DNA from: Prochilodus magdalenae | Lineage: Eukaryota; Chordata; Actinopteri; Characiformes; Prochilodontidae | Reading direction: 5' to 3' | NCBI GenBank assembly: GCA_024036415.1 | Contig: JAMWET010001337.1 | Span: forward strand, 42,501-106,500 | DNA length: 64,000 nt | Part shown: positions 36,204 through 47,440 of the stretch, piece after piece | Layout: each line of letters opens with the position of its first letter | Numbering within the stretch: position 1 is the stretch's first letter | Notes under the pieces: generated by a model | Told to the model about the DNA's origin: nothing | Databases searched by the model: none | The model's input: only the letters and a program-made list of their open reading frames with translations | Program-made: the position numbers and the translations under genes

Positions 36204-36659
36204 TCAGCACATTATACTTGTGATCCAGAAGCTCCCAGATACGGGAGCGGTAATTCCAGACAGTGAGCTGTAAAAGTCATCCTCAGTGAGCGGCTTTGTG
36301 GCATTTAGGAAGCTATAACTGCCTCCCTGTACATGACAGAGTGAGTGAGAGAGTACGCGTCTATAAATATTGCGCACGTATCTTTTTCCGTCTCAGTGCA
36401 GCCCGAATCATTTCAAATCAATGCGCATGGCAGAGCCAAGGAGAGAGTAACACTCAGCCTCAGTGCCCGACTTCATTACATCACGAAGACTGTAGAGCAG
36501 CAGTCCTACTTCCAAAGGGGCAACACATTCAAGAGGGAACCAACAGGACCACCAGGTCCCCTTAGCAAATCTGTCGGCTAATTAGTCATCCAGGATCTTA
36601 CGGTGCTTTCCAACAATGCAAAAGTGTCATGACCCAATAAAGTTTTTTGGTTTCCCATT

Positions 36660-36945
36660 GCTAATAATTAATAAGAGTTGGTGAATTATGCCCGAAATGA
36701 ATTTGTGTGGTTCATATAATTCAAAACCTTCATACGGTGCTAGAAAGCATGGTAGCACACATGGAGCTCCAGTTCCATCAGAGGGGAACCCCCAGGACCT
36801 TCCAGGCCTTCAGAGAAGACCGAATTATGTCCAGGCATCAAAATATACAAAATACAATCTGCAGGTTTTAGATCAGCAGCATTGGGCTTGGATTCGAACC
36901 CTGCATGGATTACTGAACTACTTCCGGTATTACGTTTGGAGGGCA
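36660..36945. repeat. Dispersed repeat, family E, copy 2
   Basis: This second copy lies about 1.25 kb after the first. The stretch before it (36600-36660, with GGTGCTTTCCAACAATGC and ATAAAGTTTTTTGG) is also duplicated from 35340-35400, so the repeated block is about 340 bases long in all. Here the B-box-like motif reads GGATTCGAACCCTGC exactly (inverted GGTTCGAATCC). Confidence 0.75.
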
Positions 36946-37089
36946 ATAAATGGCTTATACTTTTCAAATGCTCAGTGATCAGATATTGCTTTTTGGTAGC
37001 ACTTTACAGATCGGTAGTAAGTAGGTAATGATGTGGTAATTTCACAGTGATAAACTTTATTAAATTAACATTAAATTATTAATTAAATA

Positions 37090-37325
37090 TTAAAAGAATT
37101 GGTCAGTTGGGCCGGATTTGGTGGATGTCTTTCCTGGCACAATTCCGAGGAGAATTCCTGTAGACTGGGATCTTATCCACTGCTGGTAGACCCGGTTGAC
37201 CGTCGGCTTCCATACACCTGCAGATTCAGCTACTTCCTTCACACTATGGCCGTAGCACTGCTTCTCAATCTATGGATCCCATTACTCACACCCCGCAGGT
37301 ATATACAAGTTACTACCACCTTAAA
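37090..37325 (-). mobile_element. Tc1-like family fragment, inverted (5' end and helix-turn-helix)
   Basis: On the minus strand it reads GTTTAAGGTGGTAGTAACTT, GGGATCCATAGATTGAG, GTAGCTGAATCTGCAGGTG, GGGTCTACCAGCAGTGG and CCCAGTCTACAGGAA, collinear with 26160-26410. It lacks the ~50 bases containing the GCAGATGGCGCTGC block. It stops at the CAACTGACCAATTC point, so the C-terminal part and the hairpin of the 26160 copy are absent. Confidence 0.7.
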
Positions 37326-37706
37326 CAGGCGAACTGACCGGTCTGATGAGCTTATGACTGATTAAATATGAAATTGCATTAGATTCCTGGATGAAGAGAC
37401 GAAATTCCACCTGACTGTTTAATGGTTAGAGTTGGGATTAGTTCACTGGCTAGGTTTCAGAAGCTGTCCTTTCACTATATGAAAGCTGGTTCTATACCTT
37501 TAACCAATGGAGTTTTAAATGAAGGGCTGTGCTAACCGTATCGGCTGCATTAGGCTATAGGCGAGACTATTAGCCAGTAATTACTAACTGCCACGGGAGC
37601 CGATGATTCAAGCTTAGTGAACCACTCAGTGAGTAACTCTGCTCTAGACCACACGAGTGTGTAATAGCTGTATGTGTGTGAGGGAAAGAAAGAGAAAGAG
37701 ACTTAC

Positions 37707-37804
37707 TCGGCACTCTATTGATGGCTCGAAGTGGTCTGAGAACTCGGACAGTTCGGATTGCAGAGAAACTGACGTTGTGTCCATCTAGCGAGTACTCCAA
37801 CATC
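37707..37804 (-). CDS. cacna1h: cacna1h exon: IS3-IS4 loop and IS4 voltage sensor
   Basis: This 98-base exon begins with one base finishing a Gly codon (GG|G) after a tgctcgtag acceptor (37806-37805) and ends with A before gtaagt. Its 32 full codons read [15 protein letters not shown] then [17 protein letters not shown]. The second part is the IS4 voltage sensor, with Arg at about every third position. The first part is the short extracellular IS3-IS4 loop. The His in DGHNVS aligns with His191 of mammalian CaV3.2, known to give that isoform its high sensitivity to nickel, zinc and redox agents; CaV3.1 and CaV3.3 have Gln there. NVS is a possible N-glycosylation sequon, also present in mammals. 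The exon is flanked by very different intron sizes: 2.6 kb upstream, 17.5 kb downstream. Confidence 0.96.
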
Positions 37805-37929
37805 CTACGAGCAAGAAACACACAAAACCGACACAAATTAAATTATACATTTCATCTCCAGATGTATCCAGATGCCTAGTTAATTAGACACCAGATCTAA
37901 TTAGTAAATTCAGCTACCTTAATCTTCAC

Positions 37930-38230
37930 CCACTGCTGACGCAGGTGTTCAGTTGTGTATGTAGCTCCCATGAGCCTAATGTTGACCACCATGGCCTACA
38001 TCAAATGTCAGCTGGAGTGATATACAGCCCCCACCGCATACTGGGCTCTAGCGCAGTGAAGCTGTATTGTCTGGAGTGATGGAGCTCCCTCTAATGTCTT
38101 TGGAATGAGGTGGAATGATCCACAACTGGTCATCTAATGCTCTTGTGGCTGAATGCAATTCAATCTACACAGAAATGTTCCAACATCTGGTGTAACAGTG
38201 GAGTCTGTTGCCACAAATTCCCTAGATTTT
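37930..38230 (+). repeat. Dispersed repeat, family C, copy 2
   Basis: It shares CAGGTGTTCAGTTGTG, CTGGAGTGATGGAGCTCC, GGAATGATCCACAACTGG and TGTGGCTGAATGCAATTCAA with 19095-19390 in the same order. Between the shared blocks the two have diverged. Confidence 0.55.
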
Positions 38231-39119
38231 AAAAGAAATATGAATTGAGCCAGTGTCTACAAAAAGTTTTGGACATATTGTAAATATTTCTATTTAGAAT
38301 ATACTAGAATATAATATCAACATCTAAAACATAATTGTGATATTTAATAACATGCTTGTTGAAATTCTGATGGCTACCAAGTGTTGCAAGTTTGTGTAAT
38401 TAGGATTCCCCCATACAGACCAGCAGACTGAAAAGCATTTAAGGCGACCAATCACAGGCCTGCTGACAAGCATGACATTCTAAAGGAGGCAGTCTTGAAA
38501 ACAGAGTCACGACAAAAGCAGTCCCTGGGGAAACACAGATGGAAACACAGATGGGTGGAGTGTCTGTGACTGAGACGACTGCTCACTTGGCTTAACTCAG
38601 CTGGAAAAACAAAAACTTTAAACTGTCTAAAGCTTTAAATCTGTTTTATAATGTTCTAATATGCATTTAATAAAATGTTTAAGTAAGTGTGAGTTGCAAT
38701 CATGTAATTTCTTACACTATAAAATTATGGACCATAAACAACAGCACTATGGTAAGTGAATATCGACCCTGATATTTATTATCTGTGTCCTTTATTACTG
38801 ATAACTGATATCTGAATGAGCCCTGAAAAACCCATTTTGGTTAGCCCACAGTGTCCAAGAACATAGTGCAACTAGAAGCCAGTAATTTACTGTACTGACT
38901 TTTTTTCCTAGAGCTAGGAATGGTTTACTTTTTATAAACTGAAATAAGGTAAAAGGTAAGCTACAATATGTGAATTCAAAACAAATACTAAATGCCTAAT
39001 GGAAAAATAAATCAGAATTTGTTGCTCTGTTCAAGTACAGACTATCACAATTATCATTTTAAAAATATAATTCATGGTGTGATTACTGGAAATGATCTAC
39101 AATAACTTGATAAATGTGA

Positions 39120-39310
39120 AAAATATAGTGCTAAATGTAAAAAAAAGTACTAAAATTACAAATTATAGTACTAAATGTGAAAATTAAAGCACTAAAATTA
39201 AAAATTATAGTACTAAATGTGAAAATTAAAGCACTAAAATTAAAAATTATAGTACTAAATGTGAAAACTATACTTCTAAATTTAGAAATGATAGCTCTAA
39301 AATAAAAATG
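39120..39310. repeat. AT-rich ~42-bp tandem repeat, three to four copies
   Basis: The unit is AGTACTAAATGTGAAAATTA then AAGCACTAAAATTAAAAATT and AT. Two central copies are identical; the outer ones are diverged (for example CTATACTTCTAAATTTAG). Confidence 0.8.
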
Positions 39311-39364
39311 ATATCACTAAATGATATAAAAACCTGCCCATAATTAACAGAGATCAAATATAAA

Positions 39365-40156
<792 letters not shown>

Positions 40157-40287
40157 TGTGCATATTGGAGTGCACATCGGGTGATCTCTGGGATTGCCTG
40201 GTAGTAATTGCCATTCATGAGCATATCTGTGACACATCGACTTGACATTAGGACTGGAACTGACATTAAAACTTGAACTGACATTAA

Positions 40288-40345
40288 ACACACACACACA
40301 CACGCCCGCACACGCCTGCACACACACTCGCCTGCACACACACTC
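40288..40345. repeat. CA-rich microsatellite
   Basis: This is an imperfect run of (CA)n with GCCTGCACACAC and ACTCGC interruptions. It lies 60-120 bases downstream of the donor of the IS2-IS3 exon, between that donor and the (GA)n tract. Confidence 0.85.
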
Positions 40346-40406
40346 GCCATGATAATGGGGCTCTTTCTCTCTCTTTCGCAGCGCTGCTTTATGATTGGTC
40401 ACTCAC

Positions 40407-40540
40407 CCTGCCATGACGATAAAGAGGTCCAGGCGGTTCCACGTGTCGCCAAGGTAACACTTCGGCCCAAACACCCCCAGAGCCACCATCTTCACCACCA
40501 TCTCCACAGCGAAGAAGGCGAAGATGAAGTCGTCAAACGC
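40407..40540 (-). CDS. cacna1h: cacna1h exon: IS2 and IS3
   Basis: This 134-base exon starts at phase 0 after tctctccatag (40542-40541) and ends with GG before gtgagt. It encodes 44 full codons: [18 protein letters not shown] (IS2), [18 protein letters not shown] (intracellular loop) and LDLFIVMA (IS3). The acidic residues in IS2 (Glu of VEM) and IS3 (Asp of RLD) are the usual counter-charges for the S4 arginines. It differs from mammals mainly by conservative changes such as FGPKC for FGQKC. The exon sits close to two simple-sequence tracts on its 3' side. Confidence 0.96.
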
Positions 40541-40788
40541 CTATGGAGAGATACGGCCGCTGTCACTGAGTAGCCGGACACACGGTTTAATTAAAAGGCC
40601 CATATGCTGCATCTGTATTTCTCCACCTGAAGCCTGAAAGCTTCAAACGTGTGTGTGGTTCGATCAGCCGGGTGCAGTCATAGCTTATTTTTGCAGGGCC
40701 AGCTTCCAACCTGTCTGTCTTTCTTTAAAACTGTGGGCTGAAATCTCATGCCGTGAAAAAGGTGATAGGTTCAGGAACCTTTGACAGC

Positions 40789-41247
40789 TACACTACCAGT
40801 CAAAAGTTTAGGGACAGCTACTCATAGAAGGTTCTCCTGATTTTTATCTTAGTACTTTAATGTAGAATAAAAGGAAAGTCATCAGACTACAAAACTAGCA
40901 CTAGTGGAATTATAGAATGTTCCAGAATGGAGCTTTCCAGAAGGAGGACCCAGCTGTCTTAACCTGCAGTGGAGCTGATAGAACAAGGTTTATTACTAAG
41001 CAGGTTTGGAGCAATTCTATTGGTCGGTCCCTCATGAATATTCACTAACCTGAAAGGAGAACTGGAACTTTTAAATATCGTATATTAGAGGTGGAGAAAT
41101 ACGATACTGTGGTACATCAGGAGTAGATGTGGTGTATCAGGATATGGACTGGTTCAGAATCTAGTCAGTTGGAAGTCTGTGGAGTCTTTAAGATCACCAA
41201 CAACATCCATTTAGATGGATGTATCTCAACTTTTGACAGGTACTGTA
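40789..41247 (+). mobile_element. MITE-like element, family A, copy 2 (both ends present)
   Basis: It starts TACACTACCAGTCAAAAGTT and ends AACTTTTGACAGGTACTGTA, giving an imperfect terminal inverted repeat of about 20 bases beginning with TA. The core matches copies at 16080 and 26985. It has no coding capacity. The TA ends would fit a Tc1/mariner-type mover, but this is inference. Confidence 0.8.
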
Positions 41248-41255
41248 TATAAAAG

Positions 41256-41445
41256 CCCAGTGTAGCTCAGTGGATAACACCACTGCCCGCCAGAGAGCCA
41301 CCACCACATGTGGGAGACTGGGTCTGGGTGACTACGCTGTGCTACACCAATAAGAGTCCTTGGGCAAGACTCCTAACACAACATTAGCCCACCTGTAATA
41401 TGATTAACCTTGTAAGTCGCTCTGGATAAGAGCGTCAGCTAAATG
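41256..41445 (+). mobile_element. tRNA-derived SINE, third copy
   Basis: The head is TGTAGCTCAGTGGATAAC, the middle GTGACTACGCTGTGCTACAC and TAAGAGTCCTTGGGCAAGAC, and the tail GTAAGTCGCTCTGGATAAG and AGCGTCAGCTAAATG. It matches the pair at 29619-30030. The B box has lost its GAATCC part through a short deletion (GACTGGGTCTGGG). Confidence 0.85.
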
Positions 41446-41798
41446 TATATGTTTTTGACCTATTTGTGACATCTCTGGTGCTTACCATAGCAAGGTGAGA
41501 AAGTCAGAAACATGTTTTTAAAACCTGTTATAATTTATATCTATCATAAATAAAGGCCATTCTGAAAACCCACTGAAAGTTTCACAAGGCTAGTAGTGCT
41601 TGGACCCCTGTGATTGCCACTGGCAATATATTAATTTAGCTATCATGGGGTCTCAGTTCTGTTTAGAAAAATACAAATAAATAATAAACCATATAACAGG
41701 CAGCTTATTATTAAAAAAGCCAAAAAATTTGAGATTTGGATTTGTGTGTCCAATTAAGGACGTGGAATCGAAACGATTTTTGCGGCTTCCTACTTTAC

Positions 41799-41916
41799 CT
41801 GCAGAATGCTGCACCTCTCCGAGTGGCACTCAAGGTCCTGGCAGGGCTGGAACATGCCGAGGGTGACGCAGTTGAGCAGGATCACCAGCATGCTGACTCG
41901 CTCGAACCAAGTAAAG
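41799..41916 (-). CDS. cacna1h: cacna1h exon: IS1 and IS1-IS2 loop
   Basis: This 118-base exon is the most 5' one visible. It starts with a single base completing a codon from an upstream exon (acceptor ccttaacctcag, AG at 41918-41917) and ends at phase 0 on CAG before gtaaag. The 39 codons read [20 protein letters not shown] (IS1), then [19 protein letters not shown], the extracellular IS1-IS2 loop with three conserved Cys. The N-terminal cytoplasmic domain, expected to contain the motif before WFE, lies on an upstream exon that is outside the window. The exact 5' boundary is slightly less certain than the others because its partner exon cannot be checked. Confidence 0.94.
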
Positions 41917-42062
41917 CTGAGGTTAAGGCTCATAAAACTCCCATAACATTCATTTATGTGATGCGATAGCGTCACAGTACAATTGCATCAGTTAACCACA
42001 ACGATACACGTACAAAGAGATCTGAGGACTGAAGCAGGGTGGGAGTATTTCTATTGGTGAAA

Positions 42063-42615
42063 ATTTCACACACTATACACATACAGCTCTGGAAAAATAC
42101 AAGAGCCCACCTGAACATGCTCAGTGTCTCTAGGTGTCCAGGTTCTGGGTTTGTGTTGGACCAGGATTCCTCAGTTCTGTTTGGTTCTCTACACTACTGG
42201 AACCATGTCTCCCAAACTCCAGATCAGATATTGTATTAGATCTGTGTATTTAGAAAATCACTAATGACCTCCAGAAGCCTGTTTTTAGAACCATGCTCGC
42301 TGTGCAGTTCACCCCAGCCACCGCTCGCCAGTCTCTCTGTAGGTCACTGAGGTCATCTTACGGTGGTTAAGGGACACTGGAATGAGGTGGCGCTCATCAC
42401 GGTCAGTAGAGGGTGGGTTTGGCCCTCTGCCAGTCTGTAGCTGTGTTGTCCTGTGTGTTTACTGCTGGACCTTGTTCTTATGAACCAGACGCTTACTGTA
42501 TCTGCCAGTAAAGCTAGAACCCAGCCTTCGGTTCCTCACTAAGAACCTGCTGTACATGTGGAGATGCTGATTTAAGAAGACACTGGGGTGGTCTCTTATT
42601 AATTTCCAGAGCTGT
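42063..42615 (-). mobile_element. Non-autonomous Tc1-like element, family B, copy 2 (both ends)
   Basis: It begins TACAGCTCTGGAAAAATACA and ends TTTCCAGAGCTGTA, so a terminal inverted repeat of at least 15 bases starts with TACAGCTCTGG. The body is the reverse complement of 18228-18725. It has no transposase; open frames inside it are short. Confidence 0.8.
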
Positions 42616-42789
42616 ATACTGTATATAATAAACAAAAACGACACATTTGACATTACTAATCACTTTATAGTGGCAAAAACTGTATCAAGTGAATTCAGTC
42701 TAATGAAATGGTTATGCAGTTCAAGAAATAAATAGTTCAACCCAGTTATGAGATTAAGAAAAAAGGAGAAAATAGATTAATAGTCATAA

Positions 42790-44555
42790 ACAAAAGTTAT
42801 AAGAACACCCTGTTCATGATGGGCTTTGTTGGTTTTCTATGTAAAAAATTTCCTCTTCTTTTCTGTAAGAAAAAAAAATTATAAAAACAAAAAATTATTT
42901 TAAAAAATTGCTTGTATTGAGCAGATTTATTTTCAGCACCAAATGTTTGTACGTTTTTTCCCCCACATATAACAAGTTTAACACTGGACTTGATTAGATT
43001 ACATTGGACTAGATTAGATTTATTTTACGTTCATTATGCTAATGTTAGACAAAAGACTTCGAGACCGACGTGTGCAGAATTAAAAACCAGGAAGGGTTTA
43101 TTCACAAACAGGCAACCACAGCAAGCACCAGTACACAGCGAAAACAACGGGAGAAGCTAAATCAGAGTCAGGGACAGGCGGAGGTCACAACCCGGTAGAA
43201 CAAGCAGCGAGGGCGAACAAGTTTACAGGGAAAGACCGAAGAGAGAAAGCAGAGATTCAAACCGGAGAGTCAGAGCACGAGCAAAAGGGATGAGGCGAAA
43301 GAGCAGTAGAGGAACGAAGGGAGTCGGAAACCAGAATAAGCCCATACGAGGAAAGACCGCTCAGGAGTGCCAACCTAGGTTTGGCAAAGCTTCGCAAAGC
43401 GTGAGTGTTTGTGAGCGGCTTAAATACAGGAAGTAATTAGATACAGCTGCGGTTAAACCTCGCGCGATCTAGAGCGAATCACAGACCGGGGGCGCACAGA
43501 CATGACGTCATCGAGCGTGGCCCTCTGGGAAGTGGAGTCCTGAAGAGCGGAGAAGCCGGGGGAGAGGCGGAGACAGCTAAATTCAGCAAATAGACACTAA
43601 ATACAGTTTGTATTCGCATGTGCCGAACTATATTCGCTGCGGAGAGACTTGTTTACTTATTTACATGTCAAAAAAACGTCATTTGACCAGCAGCTCACAA
43701 ACATTTGTGCGTGACGGTTCACTGCTAAATTCATAACGGATAGATTGCTAGCCATAAAGTCAAATTAGGATCATAGAGCCCATACAGCAAAAGTGAGGTT
43801 GTAATTTTCATGATTCATGTACAATTTGACTGCATCTATAAGACATGAAAACGAAATCATCCGAGGAAGATAAGTGCACCACATTTAGCACCTTTATTAT
43901 CCCTAGAGAGGGGCAACTGAGCCCACCATGCTGAATCCCTCAATCTGTGTCTTCACACAGTCGAAAGTGTTAGATATCAGCAAACCGTCATGCGTCAAAC
44001 GTATTGCCTCAAAGATCAACCCCCCCCCTCCACAAAATAACTCGTCAAATCCCAACAGTGAGGCTATTTTAAGAAGACCTCCTACAATAATGCAAGACCA
44101 CCCTGTACCCCCCTTCTTCACCTGACATCCATCTGGAGATGCCAAAGAAGAGACAGTCGGATATAAAAGTTAAAAGGACCCTCTGTTCATTACATGTTTC
44201 ATTGGTTGGCTATGTTTCCTTTCTCTTGTGTAAGAAAAAATAAATTATGAAATGAAATAAATTAATTCCAAAAATATTTCAGCAAAATTTTCTGCACCTC
44301 TTATTTTGTATCTTCTTCATGTATTTGCTGAGTTTAACGTTGTGGTTGTGTTCGACTGCCCGATTGTTTAATAGCCTACTTGACTTTTAGCTGCGCACAC
44401 CGGTCCGAGTTTCTGACAAAGAAAGAAAAAAGAAATGTTGATTTTTTTTCTCTTCCATATGCTAAACTCAAACAGACACCAAATATGCATTATGTCATTT
44501 GACCAGGGACGTGCAAAACCCTTGTGCATGTCTCTACAGTGCTAAATTCATAATT
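42790..44555. repeat. Diverged duplication flanking an LTR-like insertion
   Basis: The block near 42790-42910 (CATAAACAAAAGTTATAAG, CTGTTCATGA, TTGGTTTTCTATGT, CTGTAAGAAAAAA) resembles 44160-44290 (ATATAAAAGTTAAAAGG, CTGTTCATTACATG, TTGGTTGGCTATGT, GTGTAAGAAAAAA). The block near 43675-43740 (GTCATTTGACCAG, TTGTGCGTG, CTGCTAAATTCATAA) resembles 44488-44550 (GTCATTTGACCAGG, TTGTGCATG, GTGCTAAATTCATAA). Two copies of one element are therefore present, the first interrupted by the LTR-like sequence at 43043. Confidence 0.55.
43043..43600 (-). mobile_element. Probable solo LTR, gypsy type
   Basis: Read on the minus strand, the end is TGTGAATAAACCCTTCCTGG (a polyadenylation signal AATAAA), then AATTCTGCACACGTCGGTCT and CGAAGTCTTTTGTCTAACA, closing in CA as LTRs do. 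Upstream are CCTGTATTTAAGCCGCTCAC (a TATA-like box) and TGACGTCATGTC. It is markedly more GC-rich than its surroundings. There is no internal gag-pol, so it would be a solo LTR. The 5' end and the target duplication are not resolved. Confidence 0.5.
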
Positions 44556-44648
44556 CATGGTTCTCAGCGTCCTCAACAAGCTACATATTCATCCGAAATA
44601 CATGTTCCACAATGCCGCTTTTAAAGGAAGTACCTGGTACCTGGTATA

Positions 44649-44652
<4 letters not shown>

Positions 44653-44716
<64 letters not shown>
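44653..44716. repeat. (TA)n microsatellite, 64 bp, uninterrupted
   Basis: This is a pure run of about 32 TA units following GTGTG. It is perfectly alternating and self-complementary. Confidence 0.97.
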
Positions 44717-44718
<2 letters not shown>

Positions 44719-44734
44719 CACGCTTGATAACACT

Positions 44735-45270
44735 TTCCATGAATCAGGCATCTATAATGCATTATAAGTGCATTCATAAAGAACTATGAAGTCTTTACAA
44801 GTCACAAATACTAGACATAAGCCTTTGTAACTGTGCATAAGCATTCATAATCAAACACATCAACTGGTATAACCGAACTGTACAAGGCTTCATAGCACAG
44901 GAAGTGACATCATGTGTTATAAAGCATATTTTATTCCCGTTATTATTAACTTTATTGGTAAAACTGATGTCATAAAGCTTAATAACTATCACAGATATTG
45001 TGTTTATTTGCACAATGCTTTATATGTATCCACAATTAGGCTAATGTTTCTCATTATTCTCAGAAAGAAGTGCACATAACTTCTAATGAACGCTTATAAG
45101 CCTTCATAACAGACTTTAAGTAAAGTGATGACGATCGGCTCTGTGAATGAAGGCATTATGTGAATGAGTGTATTAAGCTTATGATACGTTCATGCCAGGC
45201 ATTATGAAAAACATAATTAATGCTTTATAGGTCTTTATGAATGCACTTGTAATGCATTATGGATACTGGA
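44735..45270. mobile_element. Fold-back (MITE-like) element, ~535 bp
   Basis: The left part has CTATAATGCATTATAAGTGC and ATTCATAAAGAACTATGAAG; the right part, read inward on the other strand, has ATAATGCATTACAAGTGCAT and TCATAAAGACCTATAAAGC. The arms of about 50 bases are imperfect inverses. The interior is AT-rich with repeated CTTATAA and CATAA motifs. A related end is found at 51990-52052, next to the 115-bp array. Confidence 0.65.
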
Positions 45271-45694
45271 TTCACTCCACCAGTTTTGGAAGTCCCTTGA
45301 TTGAACTATACAAAACGTCTTCCCTACAGTAATGTCGATACAAGATATATATTTGAACTTTGTACTATTTACAAAACCAAAACTGACTGACAAATGATTT
45401 TTGGCCACAAGCCAAAGCAATTTTATTCTGCCTCCAAGCTGTTTTGTATTGAGGCAGTTGTACAGAACTGCCTGACATCAAGAAAACTGATCGGGTGTGT
45501 TGTCCTTGAAAAGGCAGTCTTTAAGGAAAGGTGTGGGTGCTTCTCACAACACACCTCTACTCCTGATTGCTCATAAGTGGCTTAACACAGAGTCATACAG
45601 AGACTCAGCATCTCGATATTCAAGGGGTAGTTAGGGTCAGGTTAAGGTCCAGCAATCCAGCTATGATATCTGATAACGAGAACTGGATTTTAGA

Positions 45695-46950
45695 ACATAA
45701 CAGGGGGTCCCTCGGTGCATGTAGACTCCTGACTCTGATTTCTTTCGTTTTTTGGCCCCCCACTGGACAGTGTAGCACATAACAGGGGGTTCCTCTATGC
45801 ATGTGGACTCCTGACTCTGATTTCTTTCGTTTTTTGGACCCCCACTGGACAGTGTAGCACATAACAGGGGGTTCCTCGGTGCATGTAGACTCCTGACTCT
45901 GATTACTTTCATTTTTTTGGACCCCCACTGGACAGTGTAGCACATAACAGGGGGTTCCTCTATGCATGTAGACTCCTGACTCTGATTTCTTTCGTTTTTT
46001 GGACCCCCACTGGACAGTGTAGCACATAACAGGGGGTTCCTCTGTGCATGTGGACTCCTGACTCTGATTTCTTTCGTTTTCTGGACCCCCACTGGACAGT
46101 GTAGCACATAACAGGGGGTTCCTCTATGCATGTAGACTCCTGACTCTGATTTCTTTCGTTTTTTGGACCCCCACTGGACAGTGTAGCACATAACAGGGGG
46201 TTCCTCTATGCATGTAGACTCCTGACTCTGATCTCTTTCCTTTTTTGGACCCCCACTGGACAGTGTAGCACATAACAGGGGGTTCCTCGGTGCATGTAGA
46301 CTCCTGACTCTGATTACTTTAATTTTTTTGGACCCCCACTGGACAGTGTAGCACAAAACAGGGGGTTCCTCTATGCATGTAGACTCCTGACTCTGATTTC
46401 TTTCGATTATTGGACCCCCACTGGACAGTGTAGCACAAAACACATAACATGTGGGACTCTGATTTCTTTCTCTGGACCCCCACTGGCATGTAGCACATAA
46501 CAGGGGGTTCCTCTATGCATGTAGACTCCTGACTCTGATTTCTTTCGTTTTTTGGACCCCCACTGGACAGTGTAGCACATAACAGGGGGTTCCTCTATGC
46601 ATGTAGACTCCTGACTCTGATTTCTTTCGTTTTTTGGACCCCCACTGGACAGTGTAGCACATAACAGGGGGTTCCTCTATGCATGTAGACTCCTGACTCT
46701 GATTTCTTTTGTTTTTTGGGCCCCCACTGGACAGTGTAGCACACAACAGGGGGTTCCTCTATGCATGTAGACTCCTGACTCTGATTTCTTTCGTTTTTTG
46801 GACCCCCACTGGACAGTGTAGCACATAACAGGGGGTTCCTCTGTGCATGTAGACTCCTGACTCTGATTTCTTTCATTTTTTGGACCCCCACTGGACAGTG
46901 TAGCACATAACAGGGGGTTCCTCTGTGCATGTAGACTCCTGACTGTAATG
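45695..46950. repeat. Tandem array of 82-bp unit (about 15 copies)
   Basis: The unit starts AACAGGGGGTTCCTCTATGC, continues ATGTAGACTCCTGACTCTGA and TTTCTTTCGTTTTTTGG, and ends CCACTGGACAGTGTAGCACAT. Copies are mostly over 95% alike; one near 46440-46500 is shortened and decayed. The unit has no stop codon in any minus-strand frame, so open frames run through many copies (for example 260 codons at 45661-46443). A start codon occurs in each unit, but the three-phase reading makes a real protein unlikely. Confidence 0.95.
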
Positions 46951-47440
46951 TCGTTTTTTTTGCACATATTAAAAACTGGAAATAAGCAGGAACTAGAAAT
47001 ATGTTTAACACAGCAACTTCAAGACGGCAACAAAACAGTTTGGGCATGATACTGAAACCAATTTCAAATAATATTCGTCTTCTTAACAATCCATGCTCAT
47101 GTTTTCAGCGCAAAGCTGCGGCATTAAGTTTCATTCGCATGTTATGTTTATGTTGCGTATTATTCTGTGAGTTTACTCAGTTGCAGAAATACAGAGCTAC
47201 CACCGCTGCCTGTCTGCCTCCTGTAGTTTCCCCATTATTTGATTACTTAAGTGCATGTCAATGCACTCACTGTTCTAGATAATCTAATCACAAAATAATG
47301 GGGACTGTTTTTATGATGTTCTGCCAGCAGAAAGACCTCAAGCAGGTCCCAAAAGACCCTCGAAACCATTTATCCATGATGGAGGAGTTTCTCTTGCACT
47401 GAAAATATAAACATGTAGGATTTTCCCAGTACCATATACA

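Larger units (their letters stand above)
20219..37706 (-). other. cacna1h intron (phase 1), 17488 bases, repeat-rich
   Basis: This largest internal intron runs from donor gtaagt (37706-37701) to the acceptor ending in cag at 20219. It separates the IS4 exon from the IS5 exon. It carries a LINE 5' end, three or more Tc1-like fragments, SINEs, an hAT-like miniature element and the 568-bp tandem array, all listed separately. I see nothing recognisable at 20219-20929, 21760-22540, 24240-25030, 26600-26984, 27548-28150, 28345-29600, 30575-31880 and 37330-37700. An open frame of 129 codons at 30677-31066 has no recognisable features. Confidence 0.85.
40541..41798 (-). other. cacna1h intron (phase 0), 1258 bases
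   Basis: The donor is CAG then gtaaag (41798-41793) and the acceptor ends in ccatag at 40541. About half of it is mobile DNA: a family A element (40789-41247) and a SINE (41256-41445) placed end to end with only about 8 bases between them. The rest is unremarkable. Confidence 0.85.

Noticed and set aside
45620..47089. Minus-strand open frames of up to 260 codons in the 82-bp array
   Set aside because: The same DNA is read in all three phases in successive units, so no consistent protein repeat exists. Kept as an observation but not as a gene.
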